From NCBI GenBank assembly GCA_014526335.1, contig JACTAT010000039.1:5739218-5803217 (forward strand): DNA of 64,000 nt, written 5' to 3'. Below, in pieces: positions 24,902-39,200 of this stretch. Each line of letters starts with the position of its first letter. Position 1 is the stretch's first letter. The position numbers and the translations under genes were made by a program. Under the pieces are notes generated by a model. The model searched no databases and was not told where the DNA came from. It worked only from the letters and a program-made list of their open reading frames with translations. Source of the stretch: Chrysaora quinquecirrha (Eukaryota > Cnidaria > Scyphozoa > Semaeostomeae > Pelagiidae).

Positions 24902-25066
24902 AAAATTTTCTTCCTCCCCTGAATAGTCCTTACCAAGCATTTTTGATTGCAAAGTGGAAAAAGGGTACCGACTCTTTAACGAAGTCAACACATACCTTTT
25001 TCTTTGTCGACTTTCTTGCTCCAAAAAAGGCGAGATATCCGAAAAAGTCCCAGAGCCAGGGCATTT
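24902..25066 (+). repeat. Detached partial copy of the 250-bp satellite
   Basis: Contains 'ttcttcctcccctgaatagt', 'ccttaccaagcatttttgat' and 'aaggcgagatatccgaaaaa' in the same order as the array at 26.2-27.2 kb. It ends where the array would read 'gatgcgatgtaccaaaacg'. Confidence 0.85.
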
Positions 25067-26095
25067 TTTAAGGATTGTTAACTAGTGGGGCAAACTTGTG
25101 AATAGGGGCCCAAAAATTCTGGTATTCAAAAAATGGTTTAAATAATGCATAGATTCTGAATAACAACACAAATAGGTCTGTATGATTGTTGTTATTATAG
25201 TTCAGGCATCAAGTTTACATTGAAAATTTTTATAACAGAGTCCTGTTCCTTGTATAGCTTCAGGGCCATCCCGATAAAACATGTCGGGGGGTCGTCTCGA
25301 TTTGCCGACAAAAGTGAAACTAAAAACATCTTTCCGATTCATCAAATGGGCGTAAGAGGGTACTGAAATTTTGATTCGCACGAGTAAAAAGGGGGCACTT
25401 CAGTAGAGTGTGCACCGAAGGTGCACCCTATTGGGAGGTGCTGGGCTTTCCATGCTCCCCAAAAAAATTTGAAAAACACTGAAGCTAGAATCTCTCTAAT
25501 GGTTTTCTTGGAACTTAATCGTGGAGCTCGTACAGAATTCTTCTGGTCTTTGAGTCGTACAAAACTTCAAAATTGTAATAAAGAGCCAAACATCTGTGAA
25601 CATCTGAATTCTTTATGAATCCAAACGAGTGACTAATGTTATTGCTTGCTAAAGAGTCTAATTGATACTGCATTGCATAAATGAAAAGATTTCATGATTT
25701 GTTTCTCTGGGGCATCGTGGCTGGAGAAACGTCAGACCTTAATCAGAAAATGAATAATATATGGCATACTCCCATATTCCCAAAAATTTTGATTGTTTGA
25801 CTTCGATCTGTAGCATGAAAAACAATTGCTGAATACTTCGTAAATAACTATTTCTTATTCTTCGCATATAGAGTTATAAGGCGACCAACCATCAAGAAAG
25901 CAAAATCGTCAGTACATATTCAGCGCCCAGTTAAGACATGGTCCACAAGGAATTCTTCTTTGGTGTTTAAGATCATTTCAGTCCAAAAGGGGGCCCATGT
26001 TTTGGGGCAAATAAGCTGTTTTTTTCTTCACTACTGGGGCACGAAGAGGGGCCTACTGGGGCAATTGCCCCCAAAAAACCCCTTAAAAATGCCCA
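25067..26095. other. Interval between satellite blocks, no gene recognised
   Basis: Non-repetitive apart from G-rich words shared with the satellite borders ('tggggcaaacttgtgaatag' and 'actggggcaattgccccc'). This is consistent with one larger repeat domain that has diverged in the middle. Confidence 0.4.
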
Positions 26096-27200
26096 ACCCA
26101 GAGCGATGCGATATACCAAAACGCAATTTCGATTTCAAAGGAGAGAGACAAACTGCAAATTACAAAATGAGATTATTTTCTTATTTTGCTTGATTGTAAT
26201 TAATTTTCTTCCTCCCCTGAATAGTCCTTACCAAGCATTTTTTATTAAAAGTGGACAAAGGGTACCGACTCTTTAATGAAGTCAGTACATACATTTTTCT
26301 TTGTCGACTTTCTTGCTCCAAGAAAGGCGAGATATCCGAAAAAGTCCCAAACGCGATGCGATGTACCAAAACGCAATTTCGATTTCAAAAGAGAGAGAAA
26401 AACTACAAATTACAAAATGAGATTATTTTTATTATTTTGCTTGATGTAATTAATTTTCTTCCTCCCCTGAATAGTCCTTACCAAGCATTTTTGATTGCAA
26501 AGTGGAAAAAGGGTACCGAATCTTTAATGAAGTCAGTACATACATTTTCTTTGTCGACTTTCTTGCTCCAAAAAAGGAGAGATATCCGAAAAAGTCCCAA
26601 ATGCGATCCGATGTACCAAAACGCAACTCCGATTTCAAAGGAGAGAGACAAACTACAAATTACAAAATGAGATTATTTTTTTATTTTGCTTGATTGTAAT
26701 TAATTTTCTTCCTCCACTGAATAGTCCTTACCAAGCATTTTTTATTAAAAGTGGACAAAGGGTACCGACTCTTTAATGAAGTCAATACATACCTTTTTCT
26801 TTGTCGACTTTATCGCTCCAAAAAAGGCGAGATATCCGAAAAAGTCCCAAAAGCGATGCGATGTACCAAAACGCAATTTCGATTTCAAAAGAGAGAGAAA
26901 AACTACAAATTACAAAATGAGATTATTTTTATTATTTTGCTTGATGTAATTAATTTTCTTCCTCCCCTGAATAGTCCTTACCAAGCATTTTTGATTGCAA
27001 AGTGGAAAAAGGGTACCGACTCTTTAATGAAGTCAGTACATACATTTTCTTTGTCGACTTTCTTGCTCCAAAAAAGGAGAGATATCCGAAAAAGTCCCAA
27101 ATGCGATCCGATGTACCAAAACGCAACTCCGATTTCAAAAGAGAGAGAAAAACTACAAATGAAAAATGAGATTATTTTTTTATTTTGCTTGATTGTAATT
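26096..27200 (+). repeat. 250-bp satellite arranged as 500-bp dimers
   Basis: The phrase 'taattttcttcctcc' recurs at 26201, 26451, 26701 and 26951, exactly 250 bp apart. Units 1 and 3 share 'ttttttattaaaagtggaca', while units 2 and 4 share 'tttttgattgcaaagtggaa' and 'gatccgatgtaccaaaacgc'. Hence an A-B-A-B higher-order repeat. A partial unit precedes at about 26,096. Open frames of up to 160 codons cross it but only follow the repeat. Confidence 0.92.
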
Positions 27201-27252
27201 AATGGAGAGTCCCTGGGACGCCCTTCGTATTAAAGGGTCGCCCTTTTGTTTA

Positions 27253-27492
27253 TACGAAAGATATAAAATTAGCTAAACTTTCCTTGAACCTTAGTTCAGT
27301 TCAGTTCATGTGCTCTGAAGGTTGTCCTTGAAACCAAAGCGAAAGGTTGGCATTTTGTGAAACTCGTTACTCACAAGTAAGTCAGTTAGTTTGTAGTAAA
27401 AGATACATATTATAGCATTTTCAAGCTCAAGCACGAAATTCACTTTTAACATTTATTTATTTCAGAGTCCAAGGAAACTTGACGACCTGATA
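27253..27492 (+). promoter_or_regulatory. Probable promoter and 5'-UTR with intron of peptide gene B
   Basis: A TATA-like 'agatataaaatta' lies at about 27,259. A donor-like 'acaagtaagt' near 27,377 and an acceptor 'tttatttcag' at about 27,465 suggest a leader intron, as in gene A, with about 27 leader bases before the ATG. The transcription start was not determined. Confidence 0.45.
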
Positions 27493-28858
<1,366 letters not shown>

Positions 28859-29070
28859 ACGCAGCTGTCCCACCGCGGAAGGAGGTGGTGAGAAAGAGGA
28901 GTAAAATAAGAAATTCGGAAAGAAGGAAAACAGAGCAGAGGGAGGGCGGGAAGGGCGTTTAAATAAATAGCTTAAGTTCATTGTGTACTTTCTTAACCAG
29001 ATTGGTACAAAAACGATTATATTTATGAAGCTTGGGAGGCAGAGTCTGCGTGCAGACTCAGACCCTTTTA

Positions 29071-30620
29071 AAACATAGCAATGCTGTCGCAATGTGCGAA
29101 GGATGGCGGTACAACTCTTACCAAAGAGTGTTTGCAAGAAATTGCAACAATGAAACAATGGTTTCACAAATGAATCCATGTCCAGCAGTGCAACAGCTGC
29201 AGCAAAACTGATAATGATCATGGTTATCATGATTATTACAATAATCATGACCATGACGATGATGATGATGATGATGACCATGATTATCACAATGATAATG
29301 ACCATGACGATGATGATGATGATGATAACCATGATTATCACAATGATCATGACCATGACGATGATGATGATGAAGATAACCATGATTATCACAATGATCA
29401 TGACCATGACGATGATGTTGATGTTGATGACCATGATTATCACAATGATCACAATGATCATGACCATGACGATGATGATGATGATGAGGACCATGATTAT
29501 CACAATGATCATGACCATGACGATGATGATGATGAAGATAACCATGATTATCACAATGATCATGACCATGACGATGATGTTGATGTTGATGACCATGATT
29601 ATCACAATGATCACAATGATCATGACCATGACGATGATGATGATGATGATGACCATGATTATCACAATGATCATGACCATGACGATGATGATGATGAAGA
29701 TAACCATGATTATCACAATGATCATGACCATGACGATGATCTTGATGTTGATGACCATGATTATCACAATGATCACAATGATCATGACCATGACGATGAT
29801 GATGATGATGAGGACCATGATTATCACAATGATCATGACCATGACGATGATGATGATGATGATGACCATGATTATCACAATGATCATGACCATGACAATA
29901 ACGACAACGATAATGATAATAACATGCTGAATCTGACGTCAATGATGATGTCAATGATTATGATAATGATGATTTTGGTGGTGTTGCTGATCGTAATTTC
30001 GTCCACTCGAATCTCGCGAGCACTTTCACCTTCAATTCTGGACAGCAATGGGCCGTTCTCGATTCCCAAATTTGCATATATAGTTATAAGATCTTGTGTC
30101 ATTTTCAAAAAAGAGAACGGAGAGAGCTTGTGGCGTAATAGAAATTCTGGCATAAACTTGCATCAACTCGATAAACAAAACAAAGAATCTATCTCCCGAC
30201 CTAATTGCCAATGAGTAATCACCACTAATAGCTATTTTAACAGTTGATTGCCATTCGAAAACATGTTTATGTCGACTTTCACGTGCAGTCCATGTAAATT
30301 ACGCCCAGCCGTGATTTTCGCTCAATCATAATCAATGTATTTAAAATAGTATACCATAGTCATAACTGTATCAGCCTGAAAAATTTCTATTCAAATTTGA
30401 GGGACAGATCTCCAGTAAATAAATACTAATATGATCCATATGTATTCTTTTCATGGTACTCATTTGCTTTTATGCACCTACGGACCGCGAAAGCATATAA
30501 AAGTAAACGAAACTATTGAAATTGAAGACTAAAAAATGAAAAACTTTATTGAAGGACATAAACGGATAGAGTTGTTACGATCAATGATTCGAGTATGAAA
30601 ACGTGAAAATGAAAACCAAA
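29071..30620 (+). repeat. Tandem segmental duplication, copy 1, with 51-bp minisatellite
   Basis: Starts 'aaaacatagcaatgctgtcg' and ends 'gaaaatgaaaaccaaa'. Within it, 29,220-29,900 is a minisatellite of about 51 bp ('accatgattatcacaatgat', 'catgaccatgacgatgatga'). The flanking unique part includes 'ctcgcgagcactttcacctt' and 'ttgtggcgtaatagaaattc'. His/Asp-rich and Met/Ile-rich open frames of 250-345 codons are repeat artefacts. Confidence 0.92.
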
Positions 30621-31870
30621 AAACATAGCAATGCTGTCGCAATGTGCGAAGGATGGCGGTACAACGCTTACCAAACATAGTGTTCGCAATGTGCGAAGGA
30701 ACAACGCTTACCAAAAAGTGTTTGCAAGAATTTGCAACAATGAAACAATGATTTCACAAATGAATCCATGTCCAGCAGTGCAACAGCTGCAGCAAAACTG
30801 ATTATGATCATGATTAACATGATTATCACAATAATCATGACCATGACAATGATGATGATGATGATGACCATGATTATCACAATGATAATGACCATGACGA
30901 TGATGATCTTGATGATAACCATGATTATCACAATGATCATGACCATGACGATGATGATGATGAAGATAACCATGATTATCACAATGATCATGACCATGAC
31001 GCTGGTGTTGATGTTGATGACCATGATTATCACAATAATCACAATGATCATGACCATGACGATGATGATGATGATGAGGACCATGATTATCACAATGATC
31101 ATGACCATGACGATGATGATGATGATGATGACCATGATTATCACAATGATCATGACCATGACAATAACGACAACGATAATGATAATAACATGCTGAATCT
31201 GACAGTGATGATGTCAATGATTATGATAATGATGATTTTGGTGGTGTTGCTGATCGTAATTTCGTTCACTCGAATCTCGCGAGCACTTTCACCTTCAATT
31301 CTGGACAGCAATGGGCCGTTCTCGATTCCCAAATTTGCATATATAGTTATAAGATTTTGTGTCATTTTCAAAAAAGAGAACGGAGAGAGCTTGTGGCGTA
31401 ATAGAAATTCTGGCATAAACTTGCATCAACTCGATAAACATCTATCTCCCGACCTAATTGCCAATGAGTAATCACCACTAATAGCTATTTTAACAGTTGA
31501 TTGCCATTCGAAAACATGTTTATGTCGACTTTCACGTGCAGTCCATGTAAATTACGCCCAGCCGTGATTTTCGCTCAATCATGATCAATGTATTAAAAAT
31601 AGTATTCAATAGTCATAACTATATCAGCCTGAAAAATTTTTATTGAAATTTGAGGACAGATCTCAGTAAATCAATACTAATATAATCCATATGTATTCTT
31701 TTCATGGTACTCATTTGCTTTTATGCACCTGCGGACCGCGAAAGCATATAAAAGTAAACGAAAGTATTGAAATTGAAGACTAAAAAATGAAAAACTTTAT
31801 TGAAGGACATAAACGGATAGAGTTGTTACGATCAATGATTCGAGTATGAAAACATGAAAATGAAAACCAA
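30621..31870 (+). repeat. Tandem segmental duplication, copy 2
   Basis: Directly follows copy 1, with the same start and end words and very high identity. It is about 300 bp shorter because the minisatellite has fewer units (30,800-31,170). A small internal repeat of 'cgcaatgtgcgaagga' at its start marks a local rearrangement. Confidence 0.92.
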
Positions 31871-31893
31871 ACGATAATAAAAAATATTGAGAG

Positions 31894-31966
31894 TACCGTG
31901 AAACGGGGATCGAACTCCAGACCTCTAGTTTAAGAAAGCGGTGGTTTAGACCAGTTCGCCACAGTA
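31894..31966 (-). pseudogene. tRNA-like sequence (tRNA pseudogene or SINE head)
   Basis: A 73-base stretch whose ends can pair over 7 bp (TACTGTG with CACGGTA). It has an A-box-like 'GTGGCGAACTGG' and a B-box-like 'GAGTTCGATCC'. The T and anticodon stems are poor, so a functional tRNA is unlikely. Confidence 0.45.
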
Positions 31967-32165
31967 GAAAATGCTGCTAATTGATGTTTATTGTAAATTA
32001 ATTGCTTTTTGCTAATGATATCATTAATGCCGACACTTACGGCGACTTCAAAGTTAATCTATTGTTACATTTTGGCAAAAAAAGAGCGTCTTAGGTCTCT
32101 CTCTCTATACCTGTATCCGTGACATCGCATCCCCACATAATGTGCTCATCCTTCGCACATAAATA

Positions 32166-33131
32166 CCCTGGGTGCCAGAGCCTTCAAGAATAAAAAAAAG
32201 AAAAAAAAAGAAAAAAATGATATGAGAAGAGAAAAGGAAGGCTCTGGTCAAATGCGTTCTTCTATTGTTTTTCATTAGCCAATCAAATCGAAGATACACG
32301 AACGTGTATCATGGTTGTGATTGGATAATCAGCGAGACTCTGTTGTAATGGGGCTGTGGGGTCAGGCTTTCGAATTTAACCGTTCACTTCTGAAAAAGCT
32401 GCGAAGAACGATTCATTGGCCTAAACAAACGGCTGACAAATATGGCGAGATTAGATAGGTACAAGAAAACAAGTCAACTAGGCCAAGCAATTTTGATGAG
32501 GTTCTGAAGAAGGTACTCGTCGAATATTTTCCAAATTTAGAAGAGATGACTGTAGCACATTGTATCCCTAAATGGCGAGGGCCTACTTGCATTGTGAGAA
32601 CATTGATTCAATGTCAAAAGCGAAGGCCTAGATTAGGTTGGAAGCACCAGTTTCTGTCGAAACCAACAGGCAACGGAGCCATATTGGAAAATAAATGAGA
32701 ACTTTTCAGCAAGAATATGGATTTCAAAGCTTCGATCTGTTATCATTTACCTCCTCTCATCGAACTAGGAAATAATCGACGAGTATAGATATACCTTCTT
32801 CAGAGCCTCATCGAATTTGCTTGGCCTGGTTTGGCCCCCGTTTCCTCGCATCGATCTCGCCATCCTTTTCAACCGTTTCAGGCCGATGAATCTTTCACTT
32901 CACAGCTTTCTCAAGTGTTTCAGTCATTTCATTTGATCTGCAACTGATTCCACCCAGGCTTTCTGACCGCGTTCGCCGCGGCCATGGCTCATAAACCATA
33001 GGCGGAAGTGCAGCCGTTTTTTTTCAGAACGAGATTAGGTTCTCTTCGAACCAGAGTCTCGTACTCTCTTCTCTCTGTCTCTCCCTTTCCCTTTCCTTTC
33101 TTTTTCTTAGAGACTCTGGCACCCAGGGTAG
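32166..33131. mobile_element. Foldback element of about 965 bp upstream of NDC1
   Basis: Ends 'taccctgggtgccagag' and 'ctctggcacccagggta' are inverted repeats. Inside, 'gatgaggttctgaagaaggt' on the left faces 'accttcttcagagcctcatc' on the right, and 'tggcgagat' blocks also face each other. The left half keeps an open frame of about 65 codons with no family I recognise. The element ends 115 bp before the NDC1 start codon. Confidence 0.8.
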
Positions 33132-33246
33132 CAATGACCTCGCAATCGTTCAATAACCTCATTTTCTCCGTCAAGTCCTAAAAGGTTTTGGCGCATCCTA
33201 AAAGCCATTTTCTTCTCAAGGAAGAAAGCGCGAAAATTTTTCCAAA

Positions 33247-36200
33247 ATGGACGATTTTCAGAGCAGAAGTCAGTCAAAATTCATTCCCGTCGAAGGCACT
33301 GATTCCTTCAAATTCAAGTTGATGGAAAACGAACGGAGGCAAATTAAGGAGCAAGATATTTTGGCTGCACAGGTGGTTATGGTAACACAATCTAATGTAA
33401 AAAGAAGACTGAGCGGCTAGATAGAAGATAGATAGATTTGGCTAGGCCAGGCCTAGCGCTAACTGGCTAACGCAACGCTTGATAGATCTTTATAAGAACT
33501 TCTCTGTATATCTTGTTAATGTATATATCATGTTCACTAGCCTTACTTACATAAACAGTGCCAAGACGCATGTGTTATTGCTAAGACATATTCCCTTCAG
33601 GTTTCAGTTTTTGTAAAGCATTTTTTTTGCTAATCTTATTGTTCATTTTCACAACCAAAACATTAAATGGAACGATTTTGTTCCCATGTGAACAGCAAAA
33701 AATAAACAAAAAAATGCCATTTCTATCTTTATTTGGCTTAATTTCCTCTGAAATTACTGAGATGTTTCCTCTGGGAGTTGGGGGGGGTGGGTGGAGGCTA
33801 GCTGCTTCTAAAAGCTATCAAAATTGCTGTGACCCCATCCTGCCACCGTTGAATCATTTACTAACAGCAAAGCTAGCAGCCTGGCAAGGGTGGCATTTTC
33901 TGAACTACTTTAAAAAGGACTGAAGTTCTGGCTCTTTTTGAAGAAGTATTTTTTAACAGTATTTTGATGAATTTATCTTTTTAACTCAGGAATTTAAATG
34001 GAGGGCTGGTGCTGCAACATTTTGGTCAATTTTGTTTGTTCCTGTTGTTCTTGTCATGTTTGAAGTTTTATTACGTGTAGAATTATTTCGTCCAGTTTTG
34101 TGGATACAAGGTAACATATCTTAAATGCAGTATTATTTTGTTAATTTATTCTATATTTAATAAGTTAATCTCTTTTCTTTCCTCACTTTTTATTTACAAT
34201 ATCATAAATAGAATAAAGCCCTATTTTGTAATCTAAGATGGGCTTTCCTTTAATTGAAGCTCTTCACTGATGTACAAACAGACAAAAAGACAAACAGAGA
34301 GACAGACAGACAGGCAGACAGGCAGACAGACAGGCAGACAGGCATATCAGACAGACAGACAGATAGAGACAGGTACAAAGCTTGCTGTGTATGCAAGACA
34401 TGTTTCTTAATCACAATGAACAGCAGAAACATCATATGGCATAATAAAAAGCTTTTTTTGTCTGATCTCCAAATCATGAACACAGACTTCATTACCAGAA
34501 TACCTGAGTCCCAGTTATCACTCATCAGACTGAGACTACACCAAACCGAGATCGCTCAAAAGTTCATTTCAATAGCGATAACTTATATTAATAGGCATAA
34601 AAATGGCAAACCAACCTAATTTTTTTTAATAAAGATAACTACAACTCAGGTAATAAGTCTAATCTAGACCAACAACCTCAGCAATTTGCTACTCTGAGGC
34701 TTGTATCCTAACAATGTTCAAAACTGACCAAAGCTTGTCTTCCAAATTCAAATGTTTTGATCCAAAGCTGCATTCCCCATTTTTGTTCTGCTGCTCACTG
34801 ATTGGCTATATGTGTTCTATTGTTCGATCTGAACAATAGTAATTAGACAGTAAAAATACAGCAAACAAAAGTTTGCAGTCTGATTGGTTTGTTCTGCCAA
34901 CTCTTTGGCAGAGAGTAGCCACTTTCTTGCATTCAAAAGCCACAAGTCCCAGTTTGAGCAGCCTTCTGACAACAACAACAACTTAAGGTGGTAGCTGCGA
35001 TAACTGGGTAATGCAATACATTGAACAATAATGCAAATTGTTTTAAATTTCCCAAAGAAAGTGAAATTTAAAAGAAGCTCCCAGTGAATTTTCATCCTCT
35101 CTGCTTATTCCATGAACGTTACTGTAGTTGAGAGTACATTAATAGGGCAATGTATCTTTTTTTCAGGATTCATTTCTAACATACTTTCGTGGAAATTTGT
35201 TCTGTTTATCATTCCATTTCAAACACTTTGCATTGCTAATGCAATATTTCATTACAAATGCACAAGAGGTAAGTTCTTTATGTAAAGAAAATTTGGGTCC
35301 TTGAAAGTTTTTATCATATAGCTACAATCATTATTCAATTTAGCATGTTGCCGAACGCAGCCCCCTCTTGTCAGCATTAACTTTGCATTAAACGAGGTTT
35401 ATCCGACATACTTTTAAGTGCCTTCTCCCGCCAATGAAATTTTGATAAACTTCCAACCCCCTGCCCTTATTAGGACCCTCCCGCTTGCTAAGATTTGCAT
35501 TAATATTGGCATGAATAAGTTTTTTTGACATATATTTTCTTGATTGATATTTCCACTGAGCTATAGAGCTCAATAAAATCGCCGTGTTACTCCCCAAGTC
35601 ATACAGCCCAAAGCTCTCATCACTTTGACGTTTTCGTGTTACATGTCTCTCATTTCCGTGTCCGCGAAGCACGAAAAAGTCAAAGGCAGGAGAGCTTTGG
35701 GCTGTATGACTTGAAGAGTAACTCAGCGATTTCATTGAGCTCTATGGCTCAGTGGAAATGTTGTTGCCTCTCTGGTCATGCAGCCCAGGTTCAAATCCTG
35801 ATTCTATTTTATATTTTAGTTTATCCTACACATCATCAACATAACTGGGATCAGCTTCTATTCATTTTGCATCCTAAACAATTATCATGGATTCTGCTGA
35901 ACTCTGTTCTTGGAATGTTATTTACAGCAATGCTCTACAGCTTATCATATGACACAGAAAAATCACTGGTCTTCAACCATGAGTATGTATTGAGTATGTC
36001 TGATGATACTCCTTTTTGACAGTTCTCGGCAACCGTCACGAGAGCTCTTCTTGACCACTCGGTCTGGTTATATTCCTCCACATTACTCCGCACCCTCCAC
36101 ATTACTGATGATATCCCACCTCATTACTGATGATAGCCCTCCACATCACTGAAAGCTAGCCCTCCACATTACTCCGCATCCACCACATTACTGATGATAT

Positions 36201-39200
36201 CCCACCTCATTACTGATGATAGCCCTCCACATCACTGAAAGATAGCCCTCCACATTACTCCGCATCCACCACATTACTGATGATATCCCACCTCATTACT
36301 GATGATAGCCCTCCACATCACTGAAAGATAGCCCTCCACATTACTCCACACCCACCACATTACGGCAAGATAGCCCTCCACATTGCTGAACATCCTCCAC
36401 ATTACTACAAGAAAGCCCTCCACATTTCTGACGACAGTCCTCCACATTACTCCAAGATATCCTTCCACATTGCTCCGCACCCTCCACATTTCTGATGATA
36501 TCCCTCCGAATTACTTAATGAAAGCCCTCCGCGTTACTTGCACACCCGCCACATTACTGAAAGATAGCCCTCCACATTACTGAACATCCTCCACATTACT
36601 GCAAAATCTAATGTATGGAATCAAATGCCTTGAAGAAGTCGATAAATAGGAGAGTTTCTTGGAGGTTTCTGATCTTTATTTAGGACAAGCATTTTAATTT
36701 CGTCCTTTGCAATCACAGTCTTTCATCCGGCTTCTGGGTAGTGCATTATTTTGTAGCATTAGTGTAGCTATCCTAATGTTAAAAATACTCTCTTCTTTTA
36801 GCATCAAATACATTCTATTGTTTGGAATAATTCTTGTAAGTAGATTTAAATCTACAATTTGAAATTTATGTGATTTTTGTGTTGAAAAGTTTTAGTTAAG
36901 CGAGAAGGATCACAATGTAAAATTGTGCGAAAGTTAAGTAAGTTTGTTTGTACGTTTAATGGCGGTTGCCAACTCTGCCAGTGTCTTTGAATATTTTCTG
37001 GGCCCCTCCCAGAAGAGTTACACAGCAACTGCGAAAAGCAAATAGGGGGCAAAAATTGCACCGACTAATTAAAGTTGAAGTGAATTGACCAAGCAACATA
37101 GGGTACGGTATTGTTGAGAAAAACATCAAACCTCCCTGAGAACTCAAATTGTGCTTTGAAAACCTAATTTTTGTCGGCAAGGATTTTTACTATTTCTTGG
37201 GTACAATGTTTTCCTTCCTAATGTTCCCCTTTGCCCCAGAATCGTCCTTCACGACCCGAAATTTCAGGGTCGCGTGGTTTTCTAAACCCTTGGACACGGG
37301 AGTGAGTAGCCAAGCTTTTCAGTCAGTCCTCGTAAGACAGCTGAAGTTAAGCTTGGTCGTGTGAGGTCAGCGCATCTGGATGAGTAGCCTTCCAGATGGA
37401 TGACTAAAAAACTCACTCTGCCGTCCTTCGGAAGTGACGTTAAACTAGGGGTCCCATGCCCGGATGCGGCATGATAAAATAGGCCTAAATTAGCTGAAAA
37501 AGATAGCAATAACAGTAATCTCAAAATTAAGCAACAACAACAGCAGCAACAAAAGGAAACACGATAATGCCCACCAACTACATTGAGTCAGTAAAGTCAT
37601 TCCTCGAGTCAGTATGAAGGGTTTGTAAAAGTGTTGTGGTGCTCAAAATTCTTGATGAATTTCAACAGCTCCATGAATCACTGTTTCAACCCATTGTTTG
37701 ACATTATCTTTACAGACCTTTTGCACTCTGCACATAATCAATGTAGCAGAATCAGCGCTGAATATTCTCTCTTGTAAAATTTCCTGTGCCAAACATATGG
37801 CAACCAACCAAACTTTGAATACATTGCACTTATTGACTGCACTTTCATCTATTTTTTAAAATATATTTTTCCTAGGGTCTAAGATATGGAGTTTGCTTTT
37901 ACACACAGAGGAAATATTTGTTAGAATTTCCTGTGCTACAGGTAACATCTTATTAAGACCCCGTTTACACGAGAGAAACTGGATCAGGGCCTCTCTTTAC
38001 ATAGTAACTAGGGGGGCAAATGCAGAAAAATCTAACCCCACCTCTGCATATATTCATAATGTTTACAGATTGCTCTGTTTAACCGGCAAATGGCCTAGTC
38101 TTCACCCACAAGGCACAAATTGTGTGTGGGTTGGGGGTATTGTCACTCTTTTTTTATTGTACAAGTTGAAGTGGGTCTTTGCATTTGATGCAAAATGAAT
38201 GGGATTCGAACATGGACTGCATGATCAGAGAGCCAACGACGTTTCCACCGAGCTATAGATCTCAATGAAATCGCCGAGTAACTCTCCGAGTCATATAGCC
38301 CAAGGCTCTCTCCTTCAAGACAAATATGTATAAATGTGTATGGTGCTGAAGAAGGCTCAACATAGCCGAAACACAAAAAAGTCAAATGGGAGGAGAGCCT
38401 TGGGCTGTATTACTCGGTAATTTCATTGAGCTCTATAGCTCAATGGAATTGTCGTTTGCTCTCTGATCATGCAGTTTATGTTCAAATCCCATCTATTGTG
38501 GTATGCCACTTGTGGAAAGATCTATCCTTCTGTTCGCCATTCACGAGAAATATAATAAAAAATGAATATGTTTTATATCGAGGGGCAAATCACTCCTTAA
38601 AAAGTGTATGTGATTTTTAATCAGAGGTTGTTTTTGTGTGATTAATGTGATTAATTTGTAATTAATGTGATATTTCGTGATTAATATGATTTTTTTATGA
38701 TTAATCTTGAAAGTGTATGTGATTTTACTTGATTATTTGATTAATTTGTGATTATTTTGATTATTTGTGATCAATTTGATTTTTTGTGATTGATTTGATT
38801 ATTTGTGATTAATTTGATTATTTTGTGAATAATGTGATTGTTTTATGATTTATTTGATTGCTTGTGATTAATTTGAATGTTTTGCGATTAACCTGGAAAG
38901 TGTGCGTGATTTTGATTTGATTATTTTGTGATTAATTTGATTATTTCGTGATTAATTTGATTATTTTGAATTAATTTGATTATTTTGTGATTAATTTGAT
39001 TATTTTGTGATTAATTTGATTAATTTGTCATTAATCTTGAAAGTGTACGTGATTTTAATCAGTGATTTGCCCCTCGTTTTATATAGTGATCGGAGCCTAA
39101 AATTTCAGCACACGTATTGAACTATACTTGAACATTTACTCATCAAATGAATATTTTTATTTAGGAGCAAAAATTTGTCAGATTCAGAGCAAGTTTGCCT

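Noticed and set aside
26251..27233. Repeated open frames of 139-160 codons in the 250-bp satellite
   Set aside because: They shift with the repeat unit, lack conserved starts and splice sites, and occur on both strands.
32500..32700. A 65-codon frame inside the foldback element as a host gene
   Set aside because: It lies within one arm of a palindromic repeat and has no recognisable domain.
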